Part shown: piece by piece, positions 1 through 8,069 of the stretch
Layout: every line of letters begins with the position of its first letter
Numbering within the stretch: position 1 is the stretch's first letter
DNA from: PALSA-607 sp963737705
GTDB lineage: Bacteria > Actinomycetota > Actinomycetes > Acidothermales > Acidothermaceae
Direction of reading: 5' to 3'
Length of the DNA: 64,000 nt
Assembly: GCA_963737705.1 (NCBI GenBank)
Contig: CAVTTP010000007.1
Span: forward strand, 434,001 to 498,000
The notes under the pieces: generated by a model
The model's database searches: none
What the model was told of the DNA's origin: nothing
The model's input: only the letters and a program-made list of their open reading frames with translations
Program-made: the position numbers and the translations under genes

Positions 1-634
1 CGGCCGGGCCGACTCCGAGTGTGAAGGGGTCCCACCAATCGCTGAAGTCCGCAAGGGTGAGGTGAACCGTCAGGGTCGTCGACTCCACATCGCGCAAGCC
101 GGCGGCTTCGAACAGTTGGCTCAGGTGACCCTCGCGGACGCCGGCCAGCCCCGACTCGTCGTGAGCGTCAGGGTCGATGTCTCGCACCGCACGCCAAAAT
201 GGCGATAGCGGACCGCCGTTCCCGGCGTGGTCCCACACGGTCGCGCCAACCAAGCCGTCGGGGCGAACGACTCTGCCCATCTCAGCAAGACCGGCTACGG
301 GATCGCTCATGAAGCTCACGACCAATGAAGCGAGCGCGCCGTCGAAGCTGCGGTCCGGGTATGGCAGTTGCTCCGCCGCGGTGTGCCTGACATCGACGTC
401 GGGAAACCGCGACCGCGTGGCCGCGACGAACGGCTCCGAGGGATCGACTGCCGATACGGCCCCAGCGCCCAGCAGTGTCACGAGTTCTGCAGTGAGAGCG
501 CCGGTGCCACAGCCGACGTCCAACGCCGAAGCGCCGGGCTCAAGCCCGGAGAGCTGCACAAACGCGGCTGCCAAGGGGTTGGAGAAGCGGCCCATGAACC
601 GGCCGTACGCGTCAGCGCCGACATCGAAGGTCAT
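1..634 (-). CDS. class I SAM-dependent methyltransferase (3' end outside window)
   Basis: The minus frame opens at an ATG (634-632) and stays open to the window edge, giving 211 codons without a stop. Residues about 37-46 read LDVGCGTGAL, the glycine-rich SAM-binding motif I of Rossmann methyltransferases, followed by an acidic motif II (VSAVDPSE) and a typical post-motif stretch (AEQLPYPDRSFDGALAS) of the UbiE/Methyltransf_11 type. The substrate cannot be read from the sequence. The gene diverges from the YCII-domain gene at 757, and a 17-bp palindrome lies between them. The C-terminus is missing. Confidence 0.85.
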   Translation of the reverse strand, partial: MTFDVGADAYGRFMGRFSNPLAAAFVQLSGLEPGASALDVGCGTGALTAELVTLLGAGAVSAVDPSEPFVAATRSRFPDVDVRHTAAEQLPYPDRSFDGALASLVVSFMSDPVAGLAEMGRVVRPDGLVGATVWDHAGNGGPLSPFWRAVRDIDPDAHDESGLAGVREGHLSQLFEAAGLRDVESTTLTVHLTLADFSDWWDPFTLGVGPA

Positions 635-663
635 CCGGCGACCCTAGGGCGCATGAACAACGT

Positions 664-680
664 CGACCAAACATTGGTCG
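664..680. promoter_or_regulatory. operator-like palindrome between divergent genes
   Basis: CGACCAA and TTGGTCG form a perfect 7-bp inverted repeat around a 3-bp ACA spacer. It sits in the 122-bp gap between the methyltransferase (start 634) and the YCII-domain gene (start 757). Size and symmetry suit a dimeric repressor such as a TetR- or MarR-type protein. No regulator is encoded beside it in this window. Confidence 0.45.
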
Positions 681-756
681 GACGCGAAACGTCGAATTCG
701 GCTGACCGGGCTCGTCGGGAGACGATGGACCAACCTGCCAACGAGGAGTACACGCC

Positions 757-1089
757 ATGCAATTCCTGATGCTCGTATGCAACGACACTGCCCCAGTCAC
801 GCCGCCGTCTGGCCCCGAAGGCGATGTCGAGGAGTGGGTCGACACGATGGGGGCGCGCGGACTGCGAGTGGCCGGCGACCGGCTCGCTCCCGAAGGCCTC
901 GCAGCCGCTGTGCGGGTGCGCGGCGGCAAGGTGCTCGTTACCGACGGCCCATTCCTGGAGACGAAGGAGATCCTCGGCGGCTTCGACCTGCTCGAATGCC
1001 GCGACATGGCCGAAGCCATCGAAGTGGCAGCAGCCCACCCGTTCGCGACCCGGGGCGTGATGGAACTGCGGCCGGTCTGGACGGGCTGA
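757..1089 (+). CDS. YCII-related (DGPF domain) protein
   Basis: A 110-residue protein with the TDGPFLETKE hallmark of the YCII/DGPF family (residues about 69-78), followed by the usual GGFDLLECRDMAEAIEVAAAHP helix. These small proteins have a dimeric alpha/beta ferredoxin-like fold. In actinomycetes they often accompany ECF sigma factors, and a biochemical role is rarely known. The ATG has a strong ribosome binding site (GAGGAG, 8 nt upstream). The gene converges on the siderophore-interacting gene, with a 23-bp tandem repeat between them. Confidence 0.85.
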   Translation: MQFLMLVCNDTAPVTPPSGPEGDVEEWVDTMGARGLRVAGDRLAPEGLAAAVRVRGGKVLVTDGPFLETKEILGGFDLLECRDMAEAIEVAAAHPFATRGVMELRPVWTG

Positions 1090-1097
1090 AGTCTTAG

Positions 1098-1183
1098 TGA
1101 CCGCTGCCGCGGCCCGTCAATGACCGCTGCCGCGGCCCGTCAATGACCGCTGCCGCGGCCCGTCAATGACCGCTGCCGCGGCC
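1098..1183. repeat. 23-bp tandem repeat, 3.7 copies
   Basis: Three perfect copies of a 23-bp unit beginning TGACCGCTGCCGCGG start at 1098, 1121 and 1144. A 17-bp partial copy follows from 1167. The array overlaps the 3' end of the minus-strand siderophore-interacting gene. Every unit carries the same in-frame ending (GSGH then TGA), so copy number does not change the protein. Confidence 0.95.
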
Positions 1184-1870
1184 GAGATTCCAGTAGCCCT
1201 TCGCCGAGATCTCGTGCGGCTGCAGGCCGCGGGTGCCAAGGTCGTCTCTGAGTCGTCGCACGACCCGACTCTCGCCGAACAGGTACGCGTGCCGGTCGAC
1301 GTCCGGTAACTCGATCGATGCAACCGCCCGATCGAGCAGCGCCGACTCCCCTGCCGGGGTTTCGAGCCGATGCAGCCACCGGACGTCGACCTGCCCCGCC
1401 GCGGAGATGGGCTGCTCGTCTTCGACGTCCGTGACTTCGATGACGGCAACCGCCGTCGTCCCGGCTGGAAGCGCGCTGATCATCTCGGCGATTGCGGGTA
1501 TCGCGGATTCGTCGCCGACGAATAGTTGCCACCGCGCGTCAGCCAGCAGCACCTTGCCGCGCGGGCCGAAGACCTCGACGTCGTCGCCCGTCGCGACCGA
1601 CGCAGCCCACGCGGCACCAGGACCATGACCATGCATCACGACGTCGAGGTCGAGCCGTCGCGCGTCGGTATCGAGATTGCGGATCGTGTACCGACGGCTG
1701 ACCCCACCTCCGTGACCGTCGCTGACGTGTACAACGAGGTCTTGGCCGGGCAGCGCGACGAAGCTCGCCAGCGCATCACCCGTGACGCTGATGCGGCGCA
1801 TCCGTGGACTGACGTCAACCACAGCGGCAATGGAGAGCAGGTGCGTACTTGCGGTCGGAAGCTCAGTCAC
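1163..1870 (-). CDS. siderophore-interacting protein (FAD-binding ferric-siderophore reductase)
   Basis: About 235 residues, the usual size for the SIP/ViuB family. The FAD-binding motif RRYTIRN is near residue 57, followed by the HGHGPGAAWA stretch and the GDDVEVFGPRG turn typical of the family. The C-terminal NAD(P)H-binding half contains GDESAIPAI and ends with the conserved KGYWNLGRG. The predicted role is flavin-dependent release of iron from internalised siderophores in the cytoplasm. The GTG start at 1870 is preceded by AGGA at a good spacing. Longer upstream starts would run into the neighbouring GH44 gene. The stop lies inside a 23-bp tandem repeat. Confidence 0.85.
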   Translation of the reverse strand: MTELPTASTHLLSIAAVVDVSPRMRRISVTGDALASFVALPGQDLVVHVSDGHGGGVSRRYTIRNLDTDARRLDLDVVMHGHGPGAAWAASVATGDDVEVFGPRGKVLLADARWQLFVGDESAIPAIAEMISALPAGTTAVAVIEVTDVEDEQPISAAGQVDVRWLHRLETPAGESALLDRAVASIELPDVDRHAYLFGESRVVRRLRDDLGTRGLQPHEISAKGYWNLGRGSGH

Positions 1871-1908
1871 ACACTCGATCCTGCCAGGGGACGTCAGCGA
1901 GCAAGGAT

Positions 1909-4446
1909 TCAGCCGAGCCCGGACAGCACCGCACTCACCGTGGCGGGCGGGACAGCAGCCGTCTGACCGACGGTGACCAGCGTCTTGACCGTGCTCGATG
2001 CCGCGTGCAGATAGCTGGCCTGGTCGGCGTCGAGCGTTGTCGAACCAGGGGCGACCAGCACCATCGCCCAGCCGAAATGCGCGGCGTAAGCGGCACCAGC
2101 GAGCCCATCGGGGAAGTTGGCGCCGGTCGCGATCACGACACCAGCTGGGGCAGGTAAGACGCTCGCCGCGACCTTCGCCGCCGTTGCGTAGCGATCCGAC
2201 CCGACGAACGGCGTCGCTGACGGATCGGCAGCCGCGGCAGATCCTCCGATCGCAGCAACCGTCGCACTTGGGTGCGAGCTTTCCCATTGCGCTGTCTCCG
2301 CCGCCACCGCCGTGCCGTCAGTGAGGAGCACCACGCCGTTGGTCACCGCCGCCGCATCAGCCGCCGACTCGGCATCCGGGAAATTCAGACCGGTTGCTAA
2401 GTAAATGTGGGTGACGCTGTGGGTGGCCGCGATCTGATCTGCGATGAGGCCGGCCGTCGCGTAGCGATCTGTACCGCCAAGGCGCACGATGGTGTAGCCG
2501 AGTCCGGCCAAAGTCGTCGCGGTCGACGCGCTAATCGCATTCGTTCCACCAAGCAGGTAGATCTTGCCGCCAACCGCGAGCGAATGGGTGATCGCCGATC
2601 GCGCATCGGCAGACAGAACCGCAGGATTGGTCAAAAGCAGCGGACCACCTACCGCACTGGCTAGCGGCGACCCGGTCAGCCCATCGGCGTAGACATCGTC
2701 ACGCGCCAGCACGACGGCCTTCGCCGATCCCGCAGTCGGAAACGCTGCGAGGGCAACTGCCGCGGCGGTCGCGTCGCGGTTGGCTCCGCCGAGTCGCGAC
2801 ACCGCGATGTCGGTCGGGATGACAAGCAGGGTGATGCTGTTGGCGGGATAGGTGTGCGAGACGGAGCCCGCCGAGAACTGAGCATCGGTACCTTGCACGA
2901 TGGCGTTCAAATTTGCTGGGCTGTAGGTAAATACCTGCGCCGCGGACGTCGACGCATTGTGCACGGCGAGCGTGCTCGTCAGGTCGCTGCCGGTCTTGTT
3001 GATGACCTGCACCGTCAGCGCGCCGTCGGTCGAGCGCTGCGCGGCATAGACGGAGAGCTGACCCTGGTCTGCACTCGAAGCAGCGACACTCTCGTCACCG
3101 AATCGCGAACCGTGGCCGTCGTAGTTGCGGTACATGCGAAACGCAAAGGCGCCTGGCTCCGACGACGTCGGCGGCGACCACAGCTGCGCACGGTCGACGC
3201 CCTGGGCACCGAAAATCCCCAGCACGTCAGCTTCGGCGAGCGCGCCGTTCATCGACTCGAGGCCGCCCCAGTTGTATTCACTGATCGCGATCTTCGTGCC
3301 GGGGTAGTACTGGGCGACCCACTGTTTCATCCGCGGGATCAGCTCGACCGGGCCAAGGCCAAGATCCGCAGTCCACGATTCATCGGTGTAGGTCGGATCC
3401 CACAGAGCACGGGTCGAACGCAACCGCAGGGCCTGCGTCGCGGCACTGCCGGCCGTCGACAATGAGACTCCGGACTCCTGCGGATAGAAGTGCTCGTCGA
3501 AATAGTCGAGTAGCCGCTGACCGTGCGCCTTGTCGTAGGCAGCGAACTGCTGCAAGTACCACGCGGCGAGTGGCAGGTTGCCGTGTGCCTGCTTGTCTGG
3601 GCCGGGTCCGCAGCCACCCGGATCATCCGGCGCGTAGAAGTACGCGCACCAGCCCCAGTCGCCAGGACCATCGACAGTCGCCGTCGGGTCTCCGGCTTTG
3701 ATTCCCTGAGCAGCCGCGAGCGACTTGGTCCACAACTCGTTGTAGCTCAGGGGCGCGGGATGCACATCGACGTGCGTGCTACTCCACAGCGATGGCTCAT
3801 TGTCGATCTCGTAGCTCTTGACGCCTCCTGCAGCTGCGGTACCAAACTCCGACACGAGGTGCGCCACCATCGCCTGATCGAACGCGCCGTTTTCAGGTAC
3901 CGACGTATCGGAGGCCGCGTTGCCGGTGATCTGCGTTCCGTTTGCGTGCTTGCCATTGCCGCAGTTCGTGTCATACGGATCGGTCGACTGTTGCGCGCCG
4001 TAGACCGAAACCTTGAAACCACAATCGAAGGGATGCGATGCGGGCGAGGTCTTCGACACCCATCCCATCGCCGGCACCGTGACTACAGGGTTGTCGCCGT
4101 GCGCGAGGTCGGCACCCACGAACGAGTCGAGTGACGTCGAGTCAACGATGTTCTCGAAGTAGTAGTCGCTGCCCGTGTTGTGGGTGTTGTTCGTGTAGTT
4201 GTAGCGGCTGGTGCTGTTGCCGCCCCACCTATCGGCGGTCAGGCCTAGCTCGGTCGCCAGCGCGGCGTCGCTGAAGTTCATGCCATAGACGTCGCTGCTG
4301 ATCGCGTGCCGGCCCGCCGCGGCGTCGACTGTCAGCGCTGGTCCGGCGCTCGCTGCAGCCGCGGAGGTCAGCGCACCTGCGGGCACAGCGGCAACGGCCG
4401 CAAGAACGGCGACCACGACCGTGGCCCGCGAGACCCTCCGCAACAT
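1909..4446 (-). CDS. secreted GH44 glycoside hydrolase with three cell-wall-binding-2 repeats
   Basis: 845 residues from the ATG at 4446. A signal peptide (MLRR, then an Ala/Val core ending near AAAASAG) precedes a GH44 domain. Family landmarks include DVYGMNF, DRWGGNSTSRYNYT and YYFENI near the start, IDNEPSLW (acid/base Glu in NEP) and IAISEYNWGG (probable nucleophile Glu). GH44 enzymes are endoglucanases or xyloglucanases. From about residue 550 there are three cell-wall-binding-2 repeats, each with an RLGGxxR or GSDRYATA motif. These attach proteins to the cell surface. The result is probably a surface-anchored hemicellulase or cellulase. It is divergent from the GT4 gene at 4572. Confidence 0.85.
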   Translation of the reverse strand: MLRRVSRATVVVAVLAAVAAVPAGALTSAAAASAGPALTVDAAAGRHAISSDVYGMNFSDAALATELGLTADRWGGNSTSRYNYTNNTHNTGSDYYFENIVDSTSLDSFVGADLAHGDNPVVTVPAMGWVSKTSPASHPFDCGFKVSVYGAQQSTDPYDTNCGNGKHANGTQITGNAASDTSVPENGAFDQAMVAHLVSEFGTAAAGGVKSYEIDNEPSLWSSTHVDVHPAPLSYNELWTKSLAAAQGIKAGDPTATVDGPGDWGWCAYFYAPDDPGGCGPGPDKQAHGNLPLAAWYLQQFAAYDKAHGQRLLDYFDEHFYPQESGVSLSTAGSAATQALRLRSTRALWDPTYTDESWTADLGLGPVELIPRMKQWVAQYYPGTKIAISEYNWGGLESMNGALAEADVLGIFGAQGVDRAQLWSPPTSSEPGAFAFRMYRNYDGHGSRFGDESVAASSADQGQLSVYAAQRSTDGALTVQVINKTGSDLTSTLAVHNASTSAAQVFTYSPANLNAIVQGTDAQFSAGSVSHTYPANSITLLVIPTDIAVSRLGGANRDATAAAVALAAFPTAGSAKAVVLARDDVYADGLTGSPLASAVGGPLLLTNPAVLSADARSAITHSLAVGGKIYLLGGTNAISASTATTLAGLGYTIVRLGGTDRYATAGLIADQIAATHSVTHIYLATGLNFPDAESAADAAAVTNGVVLLTDGTAVAAETAQWESSHPSATVAAIGGSAAAADPSATPFVGSDRYATAAKVAASVLPAPAGVVIATGANFPDGLAGAAYAAHFGWAMVLVAPGSTTLDADQASYLHAASSTVKTLVTVGQTAAVPPATVSAVLSGLG

Positions 4447-4521
4447 GCGCACGAGCCTAGAGCCACGACGTCCCGGATTGGGTGCCTTCCGACCGATTTC
4501 CCCCCATCGGCCCAAAGTCTC

Positions 4522-4545
4522 GCCCGCATCGGCAACAATGCGGGC
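4522..4545 (+). promoter_or_regulatory. hairpin and 9-codon reading frame before the GT4 gene
   Basis: GCCCGCAT (4522-4529) and ATGCGGGC (4538-4545) form an 8-bp stem with an 8-nt loop. Immediately after it, an ATG at 4546 opens a nine-codon frame (MSRRRVNPA) whose TGA (4573-4575) overlaps the GTG start of the GT4 gene. This could be a coupled leader. The mini-frame lacks a clear ribosome binding site, so the call is tentative. Confidence 0.3.
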
Positions 4546-4571
4546 ATGAGCCGACGGCGGGTAAACCCCGC

Positions 4572-5579
4572 GTGAAGGTCGCCATGCTGGCTCCGATTGC
4601 TTGGCGGACGCCGCCGGTCCATTACGGCCCGTGGGAACTCGTGACGAGCCTGCTCACCGAGGGCCTTGTGTCCCGAGGCGTCGACGTGACGTTGTTCGCG
4701 ACATTGGATTCGCAGACCAGTGCGCAACTGCGCGGCGTCAGCCCGCACGGCTATGCCGAAGATCCGTCGATGGATGGCCGGATCTGGGAAGCGATGCACG
4801 TCGCCAATGCGCTCCGCGAATCGAAGAATTTCGATCTCGTGCACAACCAGCTCGATTGGCTACCACTCGCATTCGCAGCCCAATGCGCGGCCCCGATGGT
4901 CACCACGATCCACGGATTTTCCGGCACCGGCATACTGCCCGCGTACAAGCAGGCGCGCTCGCACTACGTCGCGATCTCAAACGCGGACCGCTCCCCCGAT
5001 CTCGACTACATCGCGACGATCTATCACGGCATCGACCTCGCGCGGTTACCGCTCAGTACCGCGCCAAGCGATGACCTCGTGGTGTTCGGCCGCATCCACC
5101 CCGACAAAGGAACCGCCGACGCGATCACGATCGCCAAGCTCGCGGGGCGACGACTGGTGATCTGCGGCATCGTGCAAGACGACCGCTACTTCGCCGAACA
5201 AATCAAGCCACAGGTGGACGGCGACCAGATCCGTTATCTCGGATCGATCGGTCCGGAGCAGCGCGCTGCCGTACTCGGGTCAGCGGCCGTGTTGCTGCAT
5301 CCCATCGCCTTCGACGAGCCGTTCGGCCTCTCGGTCGTCGAGGCAATGGCGTGCGGTACTCCGGTGGTCGCTTACCGACGAGGGTCGATGCCCGAGGTCG
5401 TCGATGAGGGCGTGACCGGCTTCCTTGTGCATGACGCCGACACCGCGGTCGTGGCAATCGAGAAAGCGATCGCTCTCGATCGCGGCGCCGTCAGTGCGCG
5501 TGCAGCATTCCGCTTTGGCGTCGACCGGATGGTCGACGACTACCTGCGCGTCTACGAGCAGATACTCACGAGCGGGTAG
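4572..5579 (+). CDS. GT4-family glycosyltransferase
   Basis: 335 residues, GT-B fold, retaining. The N-terminal motif VKVAMLAPIAWRTPP and the GPWELVT loop are typical of a GT4 subfamily, which supports the GTG start at 4572 although the frame is open further upstream. The C-terminal nucleotide-sugar site reads HPIAFDEPFGLSVVEAMACG (the EX7E motif), followed by GTPVVAYRRGSMPEVV. Acceptor and donor are unknown. The gene converges with the GH130 gene, and their 3' ends overlap by 14 bp. It lies next to a second GT4 gene cluster, suggesting a shared glycan pathway. Confidence 0.85.
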   Translation: MKVAMLAPIAWRTPPVHYGPWELVTSLLTEGLVSRGVDVTLFATLDSQTSAQLRGVSPHGYAEDPSMDGRIWEAMHVANALRESKNFDLVHNQLDWLPLAFAAQCAAPMVTTIHGFSGTGILPAYKQARSHYVAISNADRSPDLDYIATIYHGIDLARLPLSTAPSDDLVVFGRIHPDKGTADAITIAKLAGRRLVICGIVQDDRYFAEQIKPQVDGDQIRYLGSIGPEQRAAVLGSAAVLLHPIAFDEPFGLSVVEAMACGTPVVAYRRGSMPEVVDEGVTGFLVHDADTAVVAIEKAIALDRGAVSARAAFRFGVDRMVDDYLRVYEQILTSG

Positions 5580-7047
5580 GCGTCATCTCGTCGAGCAACT
5601 CGTTGACCGAGGCCCAGACGACACCGATGCGCGAGTCGCCAATGCCGTAGGGCAGCCACAGCAGCCCGTCATGAATCAGACCGCCGCACGAGTACACGAC
5701 GTTCGGCACGTACCCGTTTTGTTCGTCCAATGTCGGCTGCAGGAACGGACGATCAAGCCGGGCGATGACCTGCGTCGGATCCTCGAGATCGAGCAGCATC
5801 GCACCGATCGAGTAGATCCGCATGGGACCTACGCCGTGCGTCAACACCAGCCACCCGCGATCAGTTTCGATGGGTGGCCCACAGTTGCCGACCTGCAGAA
5901 CCTCCCATGACGCCTCGGGTGCCTGGATTACTTCCGGTGCGCTCCAGACGAACCCGTTGACCGAGGTCGCGACGCTGGTGCTCTCGCCGTCGGAACGGCA
6001 TAAGGATCGGTAGCGACCACCGACCATGCGCGGGAACAGCGCCATCCCCTTGTTGCGTGCGGCCGGTCCGGCGAGCCGGTGTGCCTGAAATGTGCGCAGG
6101 TCTGGGCTGATGAGCAGCCGAGGTGCGATCTTGCGACCATCAAATGCGGTGTAAGTCGCGCGGTATTCGATTGAGCCGTCATCCGCAGTGAATCGGACGA
6201 AACGAGCGTCTTCCATGCCATTGCTCTCGTCAGGTGCCGATGGAAGCAGCACCTGCTGGCTCAGTGCGAGATCCGAGGGGAACCCAACCGCGTACGCAGA
6301 GGCAACGATGCGGCGGAGCAGCTCGACGGTCGCTTGGCCACCGGGCATCGTCAGGAGGTCCTGCCGCTCGCCGGCCAATGCATGCTCGAGATCGACGCCG
6401 GTGAAGACTGCAGGTAAGTGAGCGAGCACGCTACGAGCGAGCCCATCGATGCGACCTTCGTCGCCCAACACCGCTCGCAAGTGCGTCTTTTGCCAATAAG
6501 CGGGCGCACTGCTCCCCGCGATGATCGGCAGTGACCGAGGCTCGAACGTCCACGACGGACCAGGGCCGACGACTGCACTGGCGAAACCCACCGACGAGAT
6601 GTGACCCTCGCCGATACCGCGCAGGCTGACGGCGATTCGCGCCCGACCGTCGCCGAGACCGGACTGGTCAGGGTGCAACACCGCACTGGGGTTACACAGT
6701 GCAGCGCCCTCGACTGCGTACTCCGCAGTAAAACTCGCGCCTAGCACGAGCAGGCGGGCTTCTGACATCGCTGGTGCCGACTGCATCTGCGATCGCATCA
6801 TCGACGCCCGATCGGTGAGCATCTCAACGTAGTCGCGATGCCGCTGCGAGAAATCAACGAGCAAGTCGGCTGCGACTCGCTCGACTTCGTCCTCCGGCAA
6901 CGCCAGCACTCGCTCGATCACGGCACCTGTCCGTGAACGTCCGAGCGGCAATTCTTCCCCGGGTAAGAACAGTTTGGCGACGACGCGCGCCGGGTCAGGC
7001 TCCAGCTGCGCTTCGACCCGGCGAGCAAGGGACGTGGTGACTGTCAC
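5566..7047 (-). CDS. GH130-family glycosidase/phosphorylase
   Basis: 493 residues. A roughly 130-residue N-terminal extension precedes a five-bladed propeller domain of the GH130 type. Landmarks are SNGMEDARFVRF (with the candidate catalytic Asp), RNKGMALFPR, VGNCGPPIETDRGWLVLTHG and the C-terminal LWLPYGIGDSRIGV. Family members act on beta-mannosides, mostly as phosphorylases and in some subfamilies as hydrolases. I cannot tell which applies here. The GTG start at 7047 overlaps the stop of the upstream gene (GTGA), implying translational coupling. The enzyme has no signal peptide, so it is probably cytoplasmic. Confidence 0.8.
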   Translation of the reverse strand: MTVTTSLARRVEAQLEPDPARVVAKLFLPGEELPLGRSRTGAVIERVLALPEDEVERVAADLLVDFSQRHRDYVEMLTDRASMMRSQMQSAPAMSEARLLVLGASFTAEYAVEGAALCNPSAVLHPDQSGLGDGRARIAVSLRGIGEGHISSVGFASAVVGPGPSWTFEPRSLPIIAGSSAPAYWQKTHLRAVLGDEGRIDGLARSVLAHLPAVFTGVDLEHALAGERQDLLTMPGGQATVELLRRIVASAYAVGFPSDLALSQQVLLPSAPDESNGMEDARFVRFTADDGSIEYRATYTAFDGRKIAPRLLISPDLRTFQAHRLAGPAARNKGMALFPRMVGGRYRSLCRSDGESTSVATSVNGFVWSAPEVIQAPEASWEVLQVGNCGPPIETDRGWLVLTHGVGPMRIYSIGAMLLDLEDPTQVIARLDRPFLQPTLDEQNGYVPNVVYSCGGLIHDGLLWLPYGIGDSRIGVVWASVNELLDEMTPTRS

Positions 7048-8069
7048 CGCAGCAGCGCGAGCCGTTGAGCATGTTGCGCAGTCGACAACAGCGCGAGCGT
7101 GGACTCGGCGCCCTGGTTGAGGTTGCGACCATCGGACAACAAACCGTCGAAGCCTGCGCCCGTGTCGGGATCGAACATTCGTGTCGCGCTGTCGTTGTCG
7201 CCGTTGAACCATGCCCATGCCATGCGAACGCCGCGCAACCAGCGACGATCCTGCGTGAGCTCGTATGCGCGGACGCACGCGTCGGCTATCGCAGCAACCT
7301 CGATCGGCTGCTGGTCAAACCCAGGGCGGGGGTCATCTGGACCCCGACCCCCGACTGGCGTCACAGACAGGTGACCATCACGTGTCTCGAGTTCGAGCAG
7401 GAAGTCGAGCAGCTGCAGGCCGCGTTCCTGTGTCGCCGCATCGGGCAACGCTGCTCCGGCAAGGAGCAACGCCTCGACGATCGAACCGTTGCCGTAAGTC
7501 AATCGCGGCTGCGGCCACGGCCACGCCGGGTCGGCACCCGACGGACCTATCGCCTGAACCGCATCACTCAACAGCCGCTCTGCAGAGGGTTCGCCGCCCC
7601 GATTCAACAGCAACTCTCCCGCGCCCAGTGCAGCAAACGACATCGCTCGTGGATGCGGCGAGCGAGCGCGAGCCGCGAGCCGGAAGCCGAGCAGTGCACG
7701 CGCGCGCATTGCTTGTGTCGGCGAATGTGCGGCCGCAACGCCGAGCCCCCACAGAGCGCGACCCCACCAGTCTTCAACTGCAGGATCATCACTCCACGAA
7801 CCATCGATGCTCATCCTGTTGTGGCATGCGCCGTCGGCCTCGATCGCCGAGAGCGTGAAGTCGAGGTAATGGCGACCGAGTGCCTGCAGGGCCGGGCTCG
7901 GACGCGGCTCACGGCAGATCACGACCAGCGCACGCGCTACATCATCGAGGCAGTAGCCATGCTCGGGCCGCGGGTTGCCGTACTGCGCATGCTCGAAGAG
8001 TCCCCGACCGTCCGTGAGCCGGTGCAGGTGATCGAACACCGGCCTCGCGAGCGCTGGGGCGGTATTCAC
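7044..8069 (-). CDS. six-hairpin (alpha/alpha toroid) glycosidase-like protein
   Basis: 341 residues, no signal peptide. Motifs such as YCLDDVARAL, EDWWGRALWGLG and LTYGNGSIVEALLLAG recur as helix pairs rich in Trp, Asp and Gly, typical of (alpha/alpha)6 carbohydrate-active proteins. Homologues are frequently found between a GT4 gene and a GH130 gene, as here, and are often annotated only as glycosyltransferase-associated. The GTG start at 8069 overlaps the upstream stop (GTGA), and the gene itself ends in a GTGA overlap with the GH130 gene. Function within the putative mannoside pathway is unknown. Confidence 0.7.
   Translation of the reverse strand: MNTAPALARPVFDHLHRLTDGRGLFEHAQYGNPRPEHGYCLDDVARALVVICREPRPSPALQALGRHYLDFTLSAIEADGACHNRMSIDGSWSDDPAVEDWWGRALWGLGVAAAHSPTQAMRARALLGFRLAARARSPHPRAMSFAALGAGELLLNRGGEPSAERLLSDAVQAIGPSGADPAWPWPQPRLTYGNGSIVEALLLAGAALPDAATQERGLQLLDFLLELETRDGHLSVTPVGGRGPDDPRPGFDQQPIEVAAIADACVRAYELTQDRRWLRGVRMAWAWFNGDNDSATRMFDPDTGAGFDGLLSDGRNLNQGAESTLALLSTAQHAQRLALLR

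Noticed and set aside
1098..1183. CRISPR-like array
   Set aside because: The 23-bp units are directly contiguous with no spacers and overlap a coding end. It is a simple tandem repeat.
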